DNA of 64,000 bases from Sphingomonas_R sp036387535 (GCF_036387535.1 NZ_DASVTO010000004.1:1-64000); one strand, 5' to 3'; counted from the stretch's first letter, positions 50,345-59,745 are shown. Numbers and translations: made by a program. Notes: a model not told the origin generated them from the letters alone.

Positions 50345-52042
50345 ATGGCCAGCGAGCTCGACCTGCGCATGGAAGCCGCCATCGGCGGCGTCACGGGTGC
50401 CCAAGGACCGCTGATCGCCGGATCTGCCGATGGCGGCGATGTCATCGTGCCCGGTCGCGCGATCGTACCGGGGGCACCGGGGACATTGGCCGCCTTCTTC
50501 GATTATTTCTGCGCGGCGCACGGGGACAAGCCGGCGGTCGTGGCCGGTGCGGAGCGGTTGAGCTTCGCTGAACTGGCGCAATGGTCCGACCGGCTGGCGC
50601 GTGCCTTTGTCGGCGGGTGGGGTGTCGCCAAGGGCGACCGGATCGTGATCGCGATGCGCAACTGCCCATCCTGGATCCTGGTCTATATGGCGGTGGTGAA
50701 GGCCGGTGCGGTCGCGACGCTGGTCAATGGCTGGTGGCAGCCGGACGAGCTGGCGAGCGGGATCGGATTGGTGACCCCCACGCTGATCGTGGCCGACGCC
50801 GAGCGTGGGCGGCGCGTGGCCGCGGCGGGAATCGAAACCGCGATGGTGATCCTGCCGATCGAGGCCGACCTGGCCGAAGCGTTGCAGCCGTTGCTCGACG
50901 GGATCGCAGAGGGGGTGCGCCCCGTCGTCGCGCCGGAGGATGATGCGACCATCCTCTACACGTCGGGATCGACCGGCCTGTCGAAGGGCGCGGTATCGGA
51001 TCACCGGGCGGTGGTGACCGCGACCTATTCCTTTCTCGCCTATACGGCTTCGTTGCTGAAGCTGATGATCGATGACGGCCAGCCGCCGGCGGACCCGCCG
51101 GCCACGCTGGTGGCGGTGCCGCTGTTCCATGTCACCGGCGCAGTCCCCGTGATGCTGAACAGCTTCGCGATCGGGCGCAAGATGGTGCTGATGCGCAAAT
51201 GGGATGCGGGCGAGGCGCTGCGCCTGATCGAAGCGGAGAAGATAACCTATTTCGTCGGGGTTCCGACGATGAGCCTGGAACTGATGCAGCATCCGGATCA
51301 TGGCCGCTATGATACGTCCTCCTTGCTGGATATCGCCGCGGGCGGTGCCGCGCGGCCGGTGGCGCACGTCGCGCGGCTGATCGCGCAGTTTCCGAAGGGC
51401 TCCCCCATGCTGGGCTATGGCCTGACGGAAACCAATGCTGTCGGCTGCACCAATTTCCGCGCCAATTACGTCGCGAAACCGGCATCGACCGGCAAGGCGC
51501 AGCAGCCGTTCGTGGATGTCGCGATTTTCGGGGAGGATGGCACGATGCTGCCACCCGGCGAACGCGGGGAGATCGGAATCCGCAGTCGCGCCAATTTCCG
51601 GGGTTATTGGAACAACCCCGCGGCGACGCAGGCGGCGTTCCGCGGCGACCATTTCCTGACCGGCGATATCGGCTATCTGGACGCCGACGGCTATCTGTTC
51701 ATCGTCGACCGGGCCAAGGACATCATCATCCGCGGCGGGGAAAATATCAGCTGCCAGGAGGTGGAAGCCGCGATCTATGCCCATCCGGCGGTGGCGGAAG
51801 CGTCGGTATTCGGGCTGTCCGACGACCGCCTGGGGGAAGTACCGGGCGCGGTCGTCCATCTCGTCGAGGACGGGGTTCTGTCCGACGACGTGCTGGCCGC
51901 GTTCCTGACCGAGCGGCTGGCGCGGTTCAAGCTGCCGGTTCGGACATGGTTTTCGGCGGATCCGCTGCCGAAGCTGGGAACCGGCAAGATCGACAAGAAG
52001 CTGCTGCGCGAAATCTATCGATCCGTCCCGGCCGAGGCGTGA
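50345..52042 (+). CDS. AMP-dependent acyl-CoA synthetase/ligase
   Basis: The 565-residue protein has the ANL-superfamily motifs TILYTSGSTGLSKGAV (P-loop), YGLTETNAVGC, GDIGYLDADGYLFIVDRAKDIIIRGGENISCQEVE (hinge) and the C-terminal catalytic lysine in LPKLGTGKIDKK. It joins a carboxylic acid to coenzyme A through an acyl-adenylate. Fatty or aromatic acids are possible substrates. A molybdenum hydroxylase subunit gene follows by 39 bp, which may or may not be cotranscribed. Confidence 0.92.
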   Translation: MASELDLRMEAAIGGVTGAQGPLIAGSADGGDVIVPGRAIVPGAPGTLAAFFDYFCAAHGDKPAVVAGAERLSFAELAQWSDRLARAFVGGWGVAKGDRIVIAMRNCPSWILVYMAVVKAGAVATLVNGWWQPDELASGIGLVTPTLIVADAERGRRVAAAGIETAMVILPIEADLAEALQPLLDGIAEGVRPVVAPEDDATILYTSGSTGLSKGAVSDHRAVVTATYSFLAYTASLLKLMIDDGQPPADPPATLVAVPLFHVTGAVPVMLNSFAIGRKMVLMRKWDAGEALRLIEAEKITYFVGVPTMSLELMQHPDHGRYDTSSLLDIAAGGAARPVAHVARLIAQFPKGSPMLGYGLTETNAVGCTNFRANYVAKPASTGKAQQPFVDVAIFGEDGTMLPPGERGEIGIRSRANFRGYWNNPAATQAAFRGDHFLTGDIGYLDADGYLFIVDRAKDIIIRGGENISCQEVEAAIYAHPAVAEASVFGLSDDRLGEVPGAVVHLVEDGVLSDDVLAAFLTERLARFKLPVRTWFSADPLPKLGTGKIDKKLLREIYRSVPAEA

Positions 52043-52081
52043 CGGCTTCCTTGCCGATCAAGCGGGCGCTATCGCCGCGCC

Positions 52082-54292
52082 ATGGATGAGGGGATCAGCC
52101 GGCGGAAGATGTTGGTGGCCGGCGGCATCGGAGCCGGGTTGCTGGTGGGTTGGGGCGTTTGGCCCCGCAGCTACGCCAACAACCTGGTCGCCGCGCCCGG
52201 GGAGACGATCTTCGACGGGTTCGTGAAGATCGGCGAGGACGGTCACATCGCCGTCGTCGTACCGCAGGCGGAAATGGGGCAAGGTGTGTGGACGGCGCTG
52301 CCGCAGATGCTGGCGGACGAGCTGGGTGCGGATTGGCGTACCGTGTCGGTCGAGCCGGCGCCGATCAACCCCCTTTATGCCAATGATTTCCTGTTGCGCG
52401 AGGGCGCGGCGGAAGCGGTGCCGCATGCGCTGGCGGGCGTGGCCGGGCGGGTGGCGACCGAAGTAGCGGCGCGGACCACTTTTCTGCTGACCGGTGGATC
52501 CAGTTCGGTGCGCGGATTCGAAGCGCGGTACCGGGCCGCAGGGGCGGGTGCGCGGGTGCTGTTGTGCATGGCGGCGGCGCGGCGGTGGAAGATCGACTGG
52601 CAGGCATGCGACACGCGCGACGGCTTCGTCATGCGCGGCGACGATCGGCTGCGGTTCGGGGAACTCGCGGCGGAAGCGGCGGCGCTCGATCTGCCCGCCG
52701 GCGTGGCGTTACGGACGCCGGGCGCGGGCGGCATTTCTGGGCGAAGCGTCCCGCGCATCGACCTGCCGAGCAAGGTGGATGGATCGATGCGCTTTGCCGG
52801 GGACGTGCGGTTGCCGGACATGGTCTACGCCGCCGTCCGCGGGGCGCCCGCGGGTGGCGCACGGCTGACGGGCGTGACGCTGGCGGCGGGCGACGGCGTA
52901 CCCGGCGTGATCGCGGTCGTGCAGAACCCGGCTTGGGTTGCTGTCGTGGCCCGCAACTGGTGGGCGGCCAACCGGGGTCTGGACGCGATCGACCCGGCGT
53001 TCCGATCCGGTGGCGCGGCACCGGACGCGGCATCGATCGACGCGGCGTTGACCGCCGCCCTGAACGGCACGGGGGGCAAGCGCTTTGCCGAGACGGGCGA
53101 TGTAGCGGCGGTGCTGGGCGCCGCCGCGCCGATCACCGCGGAGTTCGCCGTGCCGTTCGCCGCCCATGCGCCGATGGAGACGCTGACCGCGACGGCGCGG
53201 GTCAGTGGCGATCGGCTGGAAATCTGGATGCCGACGCAGGCGCTGGTCGCGTCGCGGGACGCGGTGGCCCGAGCGACGGGGTTCAAGCCGGCGCAGGTGA
53301 TCGTCTATCCGATGCCGATCGGCGGCGGGTTCGGGCGCAAGGTGGATCATGACGCGGCGGTGCAGGCGGCACTGATCGCGATCCAGGTGAAGCGCCCGGT
53401 GCAACTGGTCTGGTCGCGGGAGGAGGAGACGATGCGCAGCCGCAATCGCCCGCCCGCGCGCGCACGGATGTCGGCCCGGCTGGGTGCGGGCGGCGCGATC
53501 CTGGACTGGCAGGCGCGGATCGCGACTCCGTCATCGGCGGGCGAAATGACCGCGCGGCTGCTTCCGCGGTTCGCGGGCGACCCCGGCCATGCGGAACGCG
53601 CGGCCGTCGAGGGGGCCGTGCCGCCCTATGCGATCCCGGCGGTCGCGGTCGACCATCTGCCGGTTGAGGTCGGGGTGGAAACCGGGATCTGGCGCAGCGT
53701 GGCGCATAGCTACACCGCCTTCTTCACCGAATGCTTCGTCGACATGCTGGCGGCGCAGGCCGGTATCGATCCGTTCTCCCATCGCATCCGTATGCTGGGC
53801 GGGCAGGCACGGCTGGCAAAGTGCCTGTCGCTGGTGACCGCACGCGGGGAATGGGAGGGCGGCGGCGCGGGATCGGGACAGGGGATCGCGATTCATTCCA
53901 GCTTCGGATCGCACGTCGCGATGCTGGCGGACGTCCGGGTCGATGCCGGCCGGATCCGGGTGGTGAAGATCACCGCGGCGGTCGACGCCGGACGGTTGAT
54001 CCATCCCGATCTGGTCCGCGCGCAGATCGAGGGTGGCATCCTGTGGGGGATGGCGGCGACGCTGGGTGGTGCGGTCAGCTATGTCGCCGGCGTGCCCGAA
54101 CAACGCAATTTCGACGCGCTGGGCCTGCCAATGCTGGCCGATACGCCGGAGATCGCGATCGAGCTGATCCGCAGCGATGCGGCACCGGGTGGCGTGGGGG
54201 AGATTGCGGTTCCGCCTGTGGCGCCGGCGATCGCCAATGCGGTCGCCACCCTGATCGGCCGGCGGCTACGGACCTTGCCGTTGAAGCTGTGA
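52082..54292 (+). CDS. Molybdenum hydroxylase large subunit (isoquinoline 1-oxidoreductase beta-type), Tat-exported
   Basis: The 736-residue protein starts with a Tat leader (SRRKMLVAGGIGAGLLVGWG). Molybdopterin-subunit motifs are PQAEMGQGVWTALPQMLADEL, RSVPRIDLPSKVDGSMRFAGDV, PMPIGGGFGRKVDHDAAVQAA, DVRVDAGRIRVVKITAAVDAGRL and GGVGEIAVPPVAPAIANA, whose Glu is the catalytic base of xanthine oxidase-family enzymes. These oxidise N-heterocycles or aldehydes in the periplasm. The matching two-iron-two-sulfur small subunit (IorA) is not adjacent. Confidence 0.91.
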   Translation: MDEGISRRKMLVAGGIGAGLLVGWGVWPRSYANNLVAAPGETIFDGFVKIGEDGHIAVVVPQAEMGQGVWTALPQMLADELGADWRTVSVEPAPINPLYANDFLLREGAAEAVPHALAGVAGRVATEVAARTTFLLTGGSSSVRGFEARYRAAGAGARVLLCMAAARRWKIDWQACDTRDGFVMRGDDRLRFGELAAEAAALDLPAGVALRTPGAGGISGRSVPRIDLPSKVDGSMRFAGDVRLPDMVYAAVRGAPAGGARLTGVTLAAGDGVPGVIAVVQNPAWVAVVARNWWAANRGLDAIDPAFRSGGAAPDAASIDAALTAALNGTGGKRFAETGDVAAVLGAAAPITAEFAVPFAAHAPMETLTATARVSGDRLEIWMPTQALVASRDAVARATGFKPAQVIVYPMPIGGGFGRKVDHDAAVQAALIAIQVKRPVQLVWSREEETMRSRNRPPARARMSARLGAGGAILDWQARIATPSSAGEMTARLLPRFAGDPGHAERAAVEGAVPPYAIPAVAVDHLPVEVGVETGIWRSVAHSYTAFFTECFVDMLAAQAGIDPFSHRIRMLGGQARLAKCLSLVTARGEWEGGGAGSGQGIAIHSSFGSHVAMLADVRVDAGRIRVVKITAAVDAGRLIHPDLVRAQIEGGILWGMAATLGGAVSYVAGVPEQRNFDALGLPMLADTPEIAIELIRSDAAPGGVGEIAVPPVAPAIANAVATLIGRRLRTLPLKL

Positions 54293-54365
54293 CCGCACGA
54301 CGGGGTCGCTCACTCTGATCGGCTATTCGTGCTTCCTTCCTGATACAGAGCGGCTAGGACGGCGC

Positions 54366-55376
54366 ATGGCTACGCTCCCCCCCGACCATCCCGTCATCGT
54401 CAAGCCGCGGATCGGCGTGCTGCTGATGAACCTTGGCACGCCCGATGCGCCGGATGCGAAGGCAGTGAAACGCTATCTTCGGCAATTCCTGTCCGATCGC
54501 CGCGTGGTCGAGATCCCGGCTCTGCTGTGGCAGCCGGTGCTGCGCGGCATCATCCTGAACGTGCGGCCGAAGAAATCCGCCCACGCCTATGCGCAGGTGT
54601 GGCGTGACGACGGATCGCCGTTGCAGGCGATCACGACCGCCCAGGCGAATGCGTTGAAGGGGCGGTTCGGACCGGACGTGCTGGTCGATCACGCCATGCG
54701 CTATGGCAATCCGTCGATCCCCGACCGGCTGGCGGCGATGAAGGCGGCCGGATGCGAACGCATCCTGCTGGCGCCGCTCTACCCGCAATATTGCGCGGCG
54801 ACGACCGCCACCGCGAACGACCAGGCGTTCGCCGAACTGGCGAAGATGCGGTGGCAGCCGGCGCTGAGGACGATGCCGCCCTATCATGACGATCCGGACT
54901 ATATCGGGGCGCTGAAGACGGCGATCGAACAGGGGCTGTCGGATCTGGATTTCGTGCCAGACCGGATCATCGCCAGCTTTCATGGCATGCCGAAACGGAC
55001 GCTCGCACTGGGCGATCCCTATCATTGCCATTGCCAGAAAACGGCGCGGCTGTTGTCGGAAGCCATGGGGCGGCCGATCGCGATCGCGTTCCAGTCGCGG
55101 TTCGGACCGGCCAAGTGGCTGGAGCCGGCGACCGACCTGATGCTGGCCGGATTGCCGGAACAGGGCGTGAAATCCGTCGCCGTGGTCGCGCCCGGCTTTT
55201 CCGCCGATTGTCTGGAGACGCTGGAGGAAATGGCGATCCGCGGGCGCGAAACGTTCGAGGCGGCGGGGGGCGAGCGTTTCGCCTATCTGCCGTGCCTGAA
55301 CGACAGCCCTATCGGAATCGCCCTCCTTGAAAAACTTGTCGCGCGCGAACTTGAAGGGTGGATGCGAGCCGCTTAA
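54366..55376 (+). CDS. hemH: Ferrochelatase
   Basis: The 336-residue protein has VGVLLMNLGTPD-like GVLLMNLGTPDAP, RRVVEIPALLWQPVLRGIIL, LLAPLYPQYCAATTATA, IIASFHGMPKRTL with the catalytic His, and the glutamate-bearing SADCLETLEEMAIRGRE. It inserts ferrous iron into protoporphyrin IX as the last step of heme synthesis. The cysteines in DPYHCHCQKTA and PCLND may bind an iron-sulfur cluster in some bacterial forms; this is not certain here. It is followed by phbB after 32 bp. Confidence 0.95.
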   Translation: MATLPPDHPVIVKPRIGVLLMNLGTPDAPDAKAVKRYLRQFLSDRRVVEIPALLWQPVLRGIILNVRPKKSAHAYAQVWRDDGSPLQAITTAQANALKGRFGPDVLVDHAMRYGNPSIPDRLAAMKAAGCERILLAPLYPQYCAATTATANDQAFAELAKMRWQPALRTMPPYHDDPDYIGALKTAIEQGLSDLDFVPDRIIASFHGMPKRTLALGDPYHCHCQKTARLLSEAMGRPIAIAFQSRFGPAKWLEPATDLMLAGLPEQGVKSVAVVAPGFSADCLETLEEMAIRGRETFEAAGGERFAYLPCLNDSPIGIALLEKLVARELEGWMRAA

Positions 55377-55408
55377 CGTAGCGGCAACGAAAATCGGAGA
55401 GTGAGCTT

Positions 55409-56131
55409 ATGGCACGCGTGGCAATCGTTACCGGAGGAACACGCGGCATCGGCGAGGCGATCAGCCTGGCATTGAAGGACGCCGGAATGACCGTCGCCGC
55501 CAATTACGCCGGCAATGCGGAACGGGCGCGGGCCTTTACCGAGCGAACCGGCATCCAGACGTTCCAGTGGGATGTGTCGGATCATCAGGCCTGCATCGAC
55601 GGCGTGGCGGCGGTGACCGAGGCGCTTGGACCAGTCGACGTGGTCGTCAACAATGCCGGCATCACGCGCGACGGCACGCTGATGAAAATGAGCTATCAGG
55701 CGTGGAAGGAAGTGATCGATACCAATCTGGGTGGCTGCTTCAACATGGCGAAGGCGACCTTTTCCGGCATGAAGGACCGGGGCTGGGGCCGGATCGTCAA
55801 TATCGGATCGATCAACGGGCAGGCCGGGCAATATGGCCAGGTAAACTATGCCGCCGCCAAATCGGGCATCCATGGTTTCACCAAGGCGCTGGCACAGGAA
55901 GGCGCGCGGTTCGGGATCACGGTCAACGCGATCGCGCCGGGATATATCGACACGGACATGGTGGCTGCGGTACCGGCGGACGTATTGGCCAAGATCGTCG
56001 CGAAGGTGCCGGTCGGCCGTCTGGGCCAGGCGAGCGAAATCGCACGGGGCGTCGCCTTCCTGTGCGGCGAGGATGCGGGCTTCGTCACCGGATCGACGCT
56101 GTCGATCAACGGCGGCCAGCATATGTATTGA
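55409..56131 (+). CDS. phbB: Acetoacetyl-CoA reductase
   Basis: The 240-residue short-chain dehydrogenase has the NADPH site TGGTRGIGEAI, NNAGITRDGTLMKM, the catalytic Ser in IGSINGQAGQ and the YAAAKSG motif with Tyr and Lys. FNMAKATFSGMKDRGWGRIVNIGSINGQ and APGYIDTDMVAAVP match PhbB better than FabG. It makes (R)-3-hydroxybutyryl-CoA for polyhydroxybutyrate. phaA and phaC are not in the window. It lies 32 bp after hemH. Confidence 0.9.
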   Translation: MARVAIVTGGTRGIGEAISLALKDAGMTVAANYAGNAERARAFTERTGIQTFQWDVSDHQACIDGVAAVTEALGPVDVVVNNAGITRDGTLMKMSYQAWKEVIDTNLGGCFNMAKATFSGMKDRGWGRIVNIGSINGQAGQYGQVNYAAAKSGIHGFTKALAQEGARFGITVNAIAPGYIDTDMVAAVPADVLAKIVAKVPVGRLGQASEIARGVAFLCGEDAGFVTGSTLSINGGQHMY

Positions 56132-56153
56132 TGGCAGCCGGCCGGAGCGGTCG

Positions 56154-56414
56154 ATGACGGGGCCGGTGAAGCGATCGGTGACGATCGCAGGTCATGCGAC
56201 GTCGATTTCGCTGGAGCCGGTGTTCTGGGCGGCGCTGGACCGCGCCGCCCGCGATGACGGGCTGCCGGTCAACGCACTGGTGGCGCGGATCGATGCGATC
56301 CGGATCGGCGCGAACGATCCGCCCAATCTGGCGAGTGCGGTGCGCGTCTGGCTGTTCGAACGCGCGGTCCACGCGGACGGGGAAACGGTCAGCGCGGAGC
56401 GGCCGCCGTCCTGA
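56154..56414 (+). CDS. Ribbon-helix-helix domain protein
   Basis: The 86-residue protein fits the RHH_4 pattern: KRSVTIAGHATSISLEPVFWAALDRAARDDGL, then NALVARIDAIR and NLASAVRVWLFERAV. It is 22 bp after phbB. The stop region overlaps the end of the convergent membrane protein gene by 26 bp. It may bind DNA as a small regulator; the target is not known. Confidence 0.85.
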   Translation: MTGPVKRSVTIAGHATSISLEPVFWAALDRAARDDGLPVNALVARIDAIRIGANDPPNLASAVRVWLFERAVHADGETVSAERPPS

Positions 56415-56931
56415 ACAACGCCGCGGACGCGACCCACAGCGCGGTGAACGCGATCGTGACCGCGACCACGACCACATACTGCGGTTGAGGTGCGTCGGCG
56501 AGCGCGATCCCGCCGCACAGCAGTTGCGCCGCCGCGACCGCGAGCAGCGTTGCGGCCATGCCGGGGGCACGAAAACGCGCCACGAGCGCGCCGATGATCC
56601 CGATGACGGGCGGCGCATAGAACAGCCGGTTCGCAGGATCATTGTCCGATCCCACGATCCCCACCGCCAGATTGGCCCAGATGAGCAGGAAAGCGGCGAC
56701 GATCGCGATCCCCGCAGCGGCGCGGTAGGCGATATTCTCCACCCGGGCCGATAGACACTCATAGGCTCCGGCGGCCGCGGCAAGCATGGCCGCGAACAGC
56801 GCGAAGTCGGCTCCGTCCCAACGCACTTCGGTGGTGAACTGCATCGCGATCAGCGGTAGCAGCAGGAGTATAGCGGCCCCACCGCGCACCGTGTGCCTGA
56901 CCTTCAGCGATCCTGGTTGCACGGCCTGCAT
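56389..56931 (-). CDS. Multi-pass membrane protein of unknown function
   Basis: The protein is 180 residues from ATG 56931 (a second ATG directly upstream is possible; GGAGGA precedes both). About five hydrophobic segments are seen, for example AAILLLLPLIAMQF, FALFAAMLAAAAGAYECL, AAGIAIVAAFLLIWANLAVGI, GIIGALVARF and VVVAVTIAFTALWVASAALF. No family is recognised. It is convergent with the RHH gene, with 26 bp overlap. The nearest upstream gene is divergent. Confidence 0.75.
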   Translation of the reverse strand: MQAVQPGSLKVRHTVRGGAAILLLLPLIAMQFTTEVRWDGADFALFAAMLAAAAGAYECLSARVENIAYRAAAGIAIVAAFLLIWANLAVGIVGSDNDPANRLFYAPPVIGIIGALVARFRAPGMAATLLAVAAAQLLCGGIALADAPQPQYVVVVAVTIAFTALWVASAALFRTAAAPR

Positions 56932-57169
56932 CATCTGTCCTCCGCTCTCCCCGTGACTGTATCGCATGGGATGCGGCGCGAAAAGGCGTCTGAAGCACGC
57001 CGGGCTGCACGCGACAGGACAACGACTTCGCACCGGACCCGGTGGTTAGGCGTGGAAGTGCAATGACTTGGTCGGCGGATCATTTCGGCGGGAATGAACC
57101 GCGCCGGTGTTCGTCCGTTCAAGAGCGACACGCCCATTGCCGACGACTTTGGATCAAGGAAGCCTTTTC

Positions 57170-58153
57170 ATGGACGAAGGAACTTCACGCCGGACCGTGC
57201 TCGGCGCGGCCACGATCGGGCTGGCCGCGACTGCGGTGCCTGCTGCCGGGCAGGCGGCCGGCACCAATACCGCCATGCTGCGCGATCCGCAGAGCAAATA
57301 TCGGCGCGCGCCATTTCCCGAACAGCGTCAGCCATGGCCGGCACTGGCATCGAAGATGACGCCACGGCCGGATCATGGCGAGACGAGCTACAAGGGTTCC
57401 GGGCGGCTGACCGGGCGCAAGGCACTGATTACCGGCGGAGACAGCGGAATCGGGCGAGCGGCGGCCATCGCTTTCGCCCGCGAAGGCGCCGATGTCGCGA
57501 TCAATTACCTTCCGCAGGAAGAGCCCGATGCGCGCGAGGTGATCGCCCTGATCCGACAGGCAGGACGCAAGGCCGTGGCCATTCCCGGCGATATCCGGAC
57601 GCTGGCCTTCTGTGAGCGGCTGGTCGCGTCGGCGGCCAGGCAATTGGGTGGGCTCGACCTGCTGGTCAACAATGCGGCCTATCAGCAGAGCAAGGCCGAT
57701 ATCTCCGAGATCAGCGACGAACAGTTCGATCAGACGTTCAAGACCAATGTCTATGCCACGTTCCGGATCAGCAAGGCCGCTGTTCCGCTGATGCCGCCGG
57801 GATCGGCGATCATCAACACCATCTCGGTCAATTCCTACGATCCGGGCGAGGAACTGATCGACTATGCCGCCACTAAAGGAGCGTTGCTGATCCTGACCAA
57901 GGGCCTTGCCAAGCAGCTGATCAAGAAAGGCATTCGCGTGAACGCGGTGGCACCGGGGCCGATCTGGACTCCGTTGCAGGTGGCTGGCGGGCAATTGCCG
58001 GGCAAGATGGGCGAATTCGGCCAGGATACCCCGATGGGCCGCGCGGGCCAGCCGGCCGAACTGGCGCCGCTTTACGTGCTGCTGGCGTCGGAAGAGGCGA
58101 GCTACAGCACGGGAACGGTCGTCGGGGCGAACGGCGGCCGAGGCAATCCCTGA
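57170..58153 (+). CDS. Tat-exported SDR family oxidoreductase (stress-protein type)
   Basis: The protein is 327 residues from ATG 57170. A Tat-like leader (SRRTVLGAATIGLAATAVPAAG) covers about 6-28. The SDR core has ALITGGDSGIGRAAAIAF (cofactor site), LLVNNAAYQQ, and the catalytic ISVNSYDPGEELIDYAATKGA, followed by APGPIWTPLQVAGGQ. It resembles the long stress-related SDRs with an N-terminal segment (RAPFPEQRQPWPALASKM). The Tat leader implies a periplasmic SDR, which is unusual. Substrate unknown. Confidence 0.87.
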   Translation: MDEGTSRRTVLGAATIGLAATAVPAAGQAAGTNTAMLRDPQSKYRRAPFPEQRQPWPALASKMTPRPDHGETSYKGSGRLTGRKALITGGDSGIGRAAAIAFAREGADVAINYLPQEEPDAREVIALIRQAGRKAVAIPGDIRTLAFCERLVASAARQLGGLDLLVNNAAYQQSKADISEISDEQFDQTFKTNVYATFRISKAAVPLMPPGSAIINTISVNSYDPGEELIDYAATKGALLILTKGLAKQLIKKGIRVNAVAPGPIWTPLQVAGGQLPGKMGEFGQDTPMGRAGQPAELAPLYVLLASEEASYSTGTVVGANGGRGNP

Positions 58154-58175
58154 TCGCGCAGCCCGGCCGGCACCG

Positions 58176-58286
58176 TCAGGGTTGCTGGCCGGGCGGACGG
58201 TAGCCGGCAGCCGCCAAGGCGTCCGATCCGATCCGGAACTTCGCCCAGGTCCACCAGAGACGATATCGTAGGTCTTTCAGCATCAT
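58176..58286 (-). CDS. Small basic/aromatic protein downstream of the M56 gene
   Basis: A 36-residue frame starts at ATG 58286, eight bases after GGAG, 25 bp after the M56 stop and in the same direction. The product begins MMLKDLRYRLWWTWAKF and is basic and tryptophan-rich, then SDALAAAGYRPPG. The ribosome site and position support a real small gene in the BlaI-M56 operon, but the length is short and no family is recognised. It could be a membrane-active or regulatory peptide. Confidence 0.5.
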   Translation of the reverse strand: MMLKDLRYRLWWTWAKFRIGSDALAAAGYRPPGQQP

Positions 58287-58311
58287 GGGCATGGCTCCGT
58301 TTGGGCCAGGT

Positions 58312-59745
58312 TCATGGAAAGGACGGCCTGGCCGCTTCCGCGGCGCGCCCGGCTTCCGTTGCGATGATGATCGCCTCGGCGCGGTGGGCGGTGGCGTTGC
58401 GCAACGCGATCTGACGGTTGCGCGCCCAGGTAATCCGGGTCCGGGCAACATCCGCCTGCGCGGCGAGGATCGCCTGTCGCGCGTCGTGCATGGCGGCCGC
58501 AACCTCGGCCGCGATGGCGTTGCGGTCGATCGTGGGCGCTTCCAGAGCAGGCAGCGGTGGCGGCGGGCCGAAGGGCGCGGGTGGAAGGGCGGGCAGGGGT
58601 GGCGCAGGAGGGCGCGGGAGATTCGCCAAGGCACGCTGCGCGCGGCGCATGGCGGTGTCGGCATTGCGCCGCGCCCGCGTCGCGGCGTGGGTGGCCTGTT
58701 CCACCGCGCGCTGCACCTGTCGCTGCTCCGCCGGCGTCGTCGGGCGGATATGGCCACGTTCGCCGAGCGATCTGCGATCGTCTGGGCCATCAACGTGGAT
58801 CGATCGGCCACCGCCCTGCGAGGCGGCGGAGGTGGATGCGGTGCCGATCAGGCCGGCAGTGACCAGAAGCAGCGCCAGCCCAAGGCCGGCAATCCGCAGG
58901 GGCCGAGGCTTGCGTCCGTCGATCATGATGTGGATCCTCCGTTTCAGCGCACCGGCGTGATTGAGCGCGCAAGCCGCGCCGGGCACGCGGCAGCTGGCGG
59001 ATTTGAGGATGGCGGTGCCGTAGGCGTGGCGGCGATCGGCGGCTTCGGCGTCCAGTACCGTCGCGTCGCAGGCTGTTTCCTGATCGTCGCGAAACGCACG
59101 ATAGGCGCGGTGCGCGACCGGATTGAACCAGTGTAGCGACAGGATGACGAGCGCCAACAGGTTCGCGACCAGGTCGCCGCGCACATGATGCGCGGTTTCA
59201 TGCGCCAGGACGAGCCGCCGTTCGTCCGGATCGAACCGACTGGTGAAGTCGGCCGGCAGCAGGATAAGGCGCCGCAGGATGCCGGCCGCGACCGGGCCGG
59301 GGAGTTCAGGGCAGGTCATGACCCGGATGCCCGCGGCATGCGTCCATTGGACCGCACGGCGCAGCGCCCGACGCAGGAACAGCCGATAGGCGATGACATG
59401 CCAGAGCAGGTGGCACAGCGCGCCGGCGGCCCAGATCAGTGCGGCGATCGCCAACCAGTCCGGACCGGTTGCCATGGGTGCGGGTAGGATCAGCGCTTCG
59501 CCGGGAGGCGGCGAGGCGGGGCCCCAGCCCACCAGCTGTCGCGTGAAGACGATGCCGCCCGGGGTCGGCACCCACCGTGCGGGCAACGACGGCAGGATCA
59601 TGCGGAGCGCGGGCAGCAGCCACAAGGCATAGGCGACCTTTGCCCCGAACAGCCGGGCGGCGGGCGCACGGACGATCAGCACCGCCAGCATCAACAGGGT
59701 GGCCGCCGTCATGGTCCCGCCGAACCAGGCGATAGCGGCATTCAT
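58312..59745 (-). CDS. M56-family membrane metallopeptidase (BlaR1/MecR1-like)
   Basis: The 477-residue protein has helices in the first 120 residues (MTAATLLMLAVLIV, VAYALWLLPALRMI, AIAALIWAAGALCHLLW) and the zinc motif HETAHH at 182-187 in LVLAHETAHHVRGDL. A fourth helix, IAGLGLALLLVTAGLIG, follows. In BlaR1 the C-terminal part is a beta-lactam-binding sensor; here it is instead a proline/alanine/arginine-rich, coiled-coil-like segment. It probably cleaves or signals to the BlaI-type repressor in answer to another signal. It overlaps the repressor gene by 4 bases. Confidence 0.9.
   Translation of the reverse strand: MNAAIAWFGGTMTAATLLMLAVLIVRAPAARLFGAKVAYALWLLPALRMILPSLPARWVPTPGGIVFTRQLVGWGPASPPPGEALILPAPMATGPDWLAIAALIWAAGALCHLLWHVIAYRLFLRRALRRAVQWTHAAGIRVMTCPELPGPVAAGILRRLILLPADFTSRFDPDERRLVLAHETAHHVRGDLVANLLALVILSLHWFNPVAHRAYRAFRDDQETACDATVLDAEAADRRHAYGTAILKSASCRVPGAACALNHAGALKRRIHIMIDGRKPRPLRIAGLGLALLLVTAGLIGTASTSAASQGGGRSIHVDGPDDRRSLGERGHIRPTTPAEQRQVQRAVEQATHAATRARRNADTAMRRAQRALANLPRPPAPPLPALPPAPFGPPPPLPALEAPTIDRNAIAAEVAAAMHDARQAILAAQADVARTRITWARNRQIALRNATAHRAEAIIIATEAGRAAEAARPSFP

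Noticed and set aside
57060..57125. General stress (EcfG-type) promoter upstream of the Tat SDR gene
   Set aside because: A GGAAT element is followed by a GTT at a rough distance, but the -35 lacks the needed GGAAC and the match is too weak.
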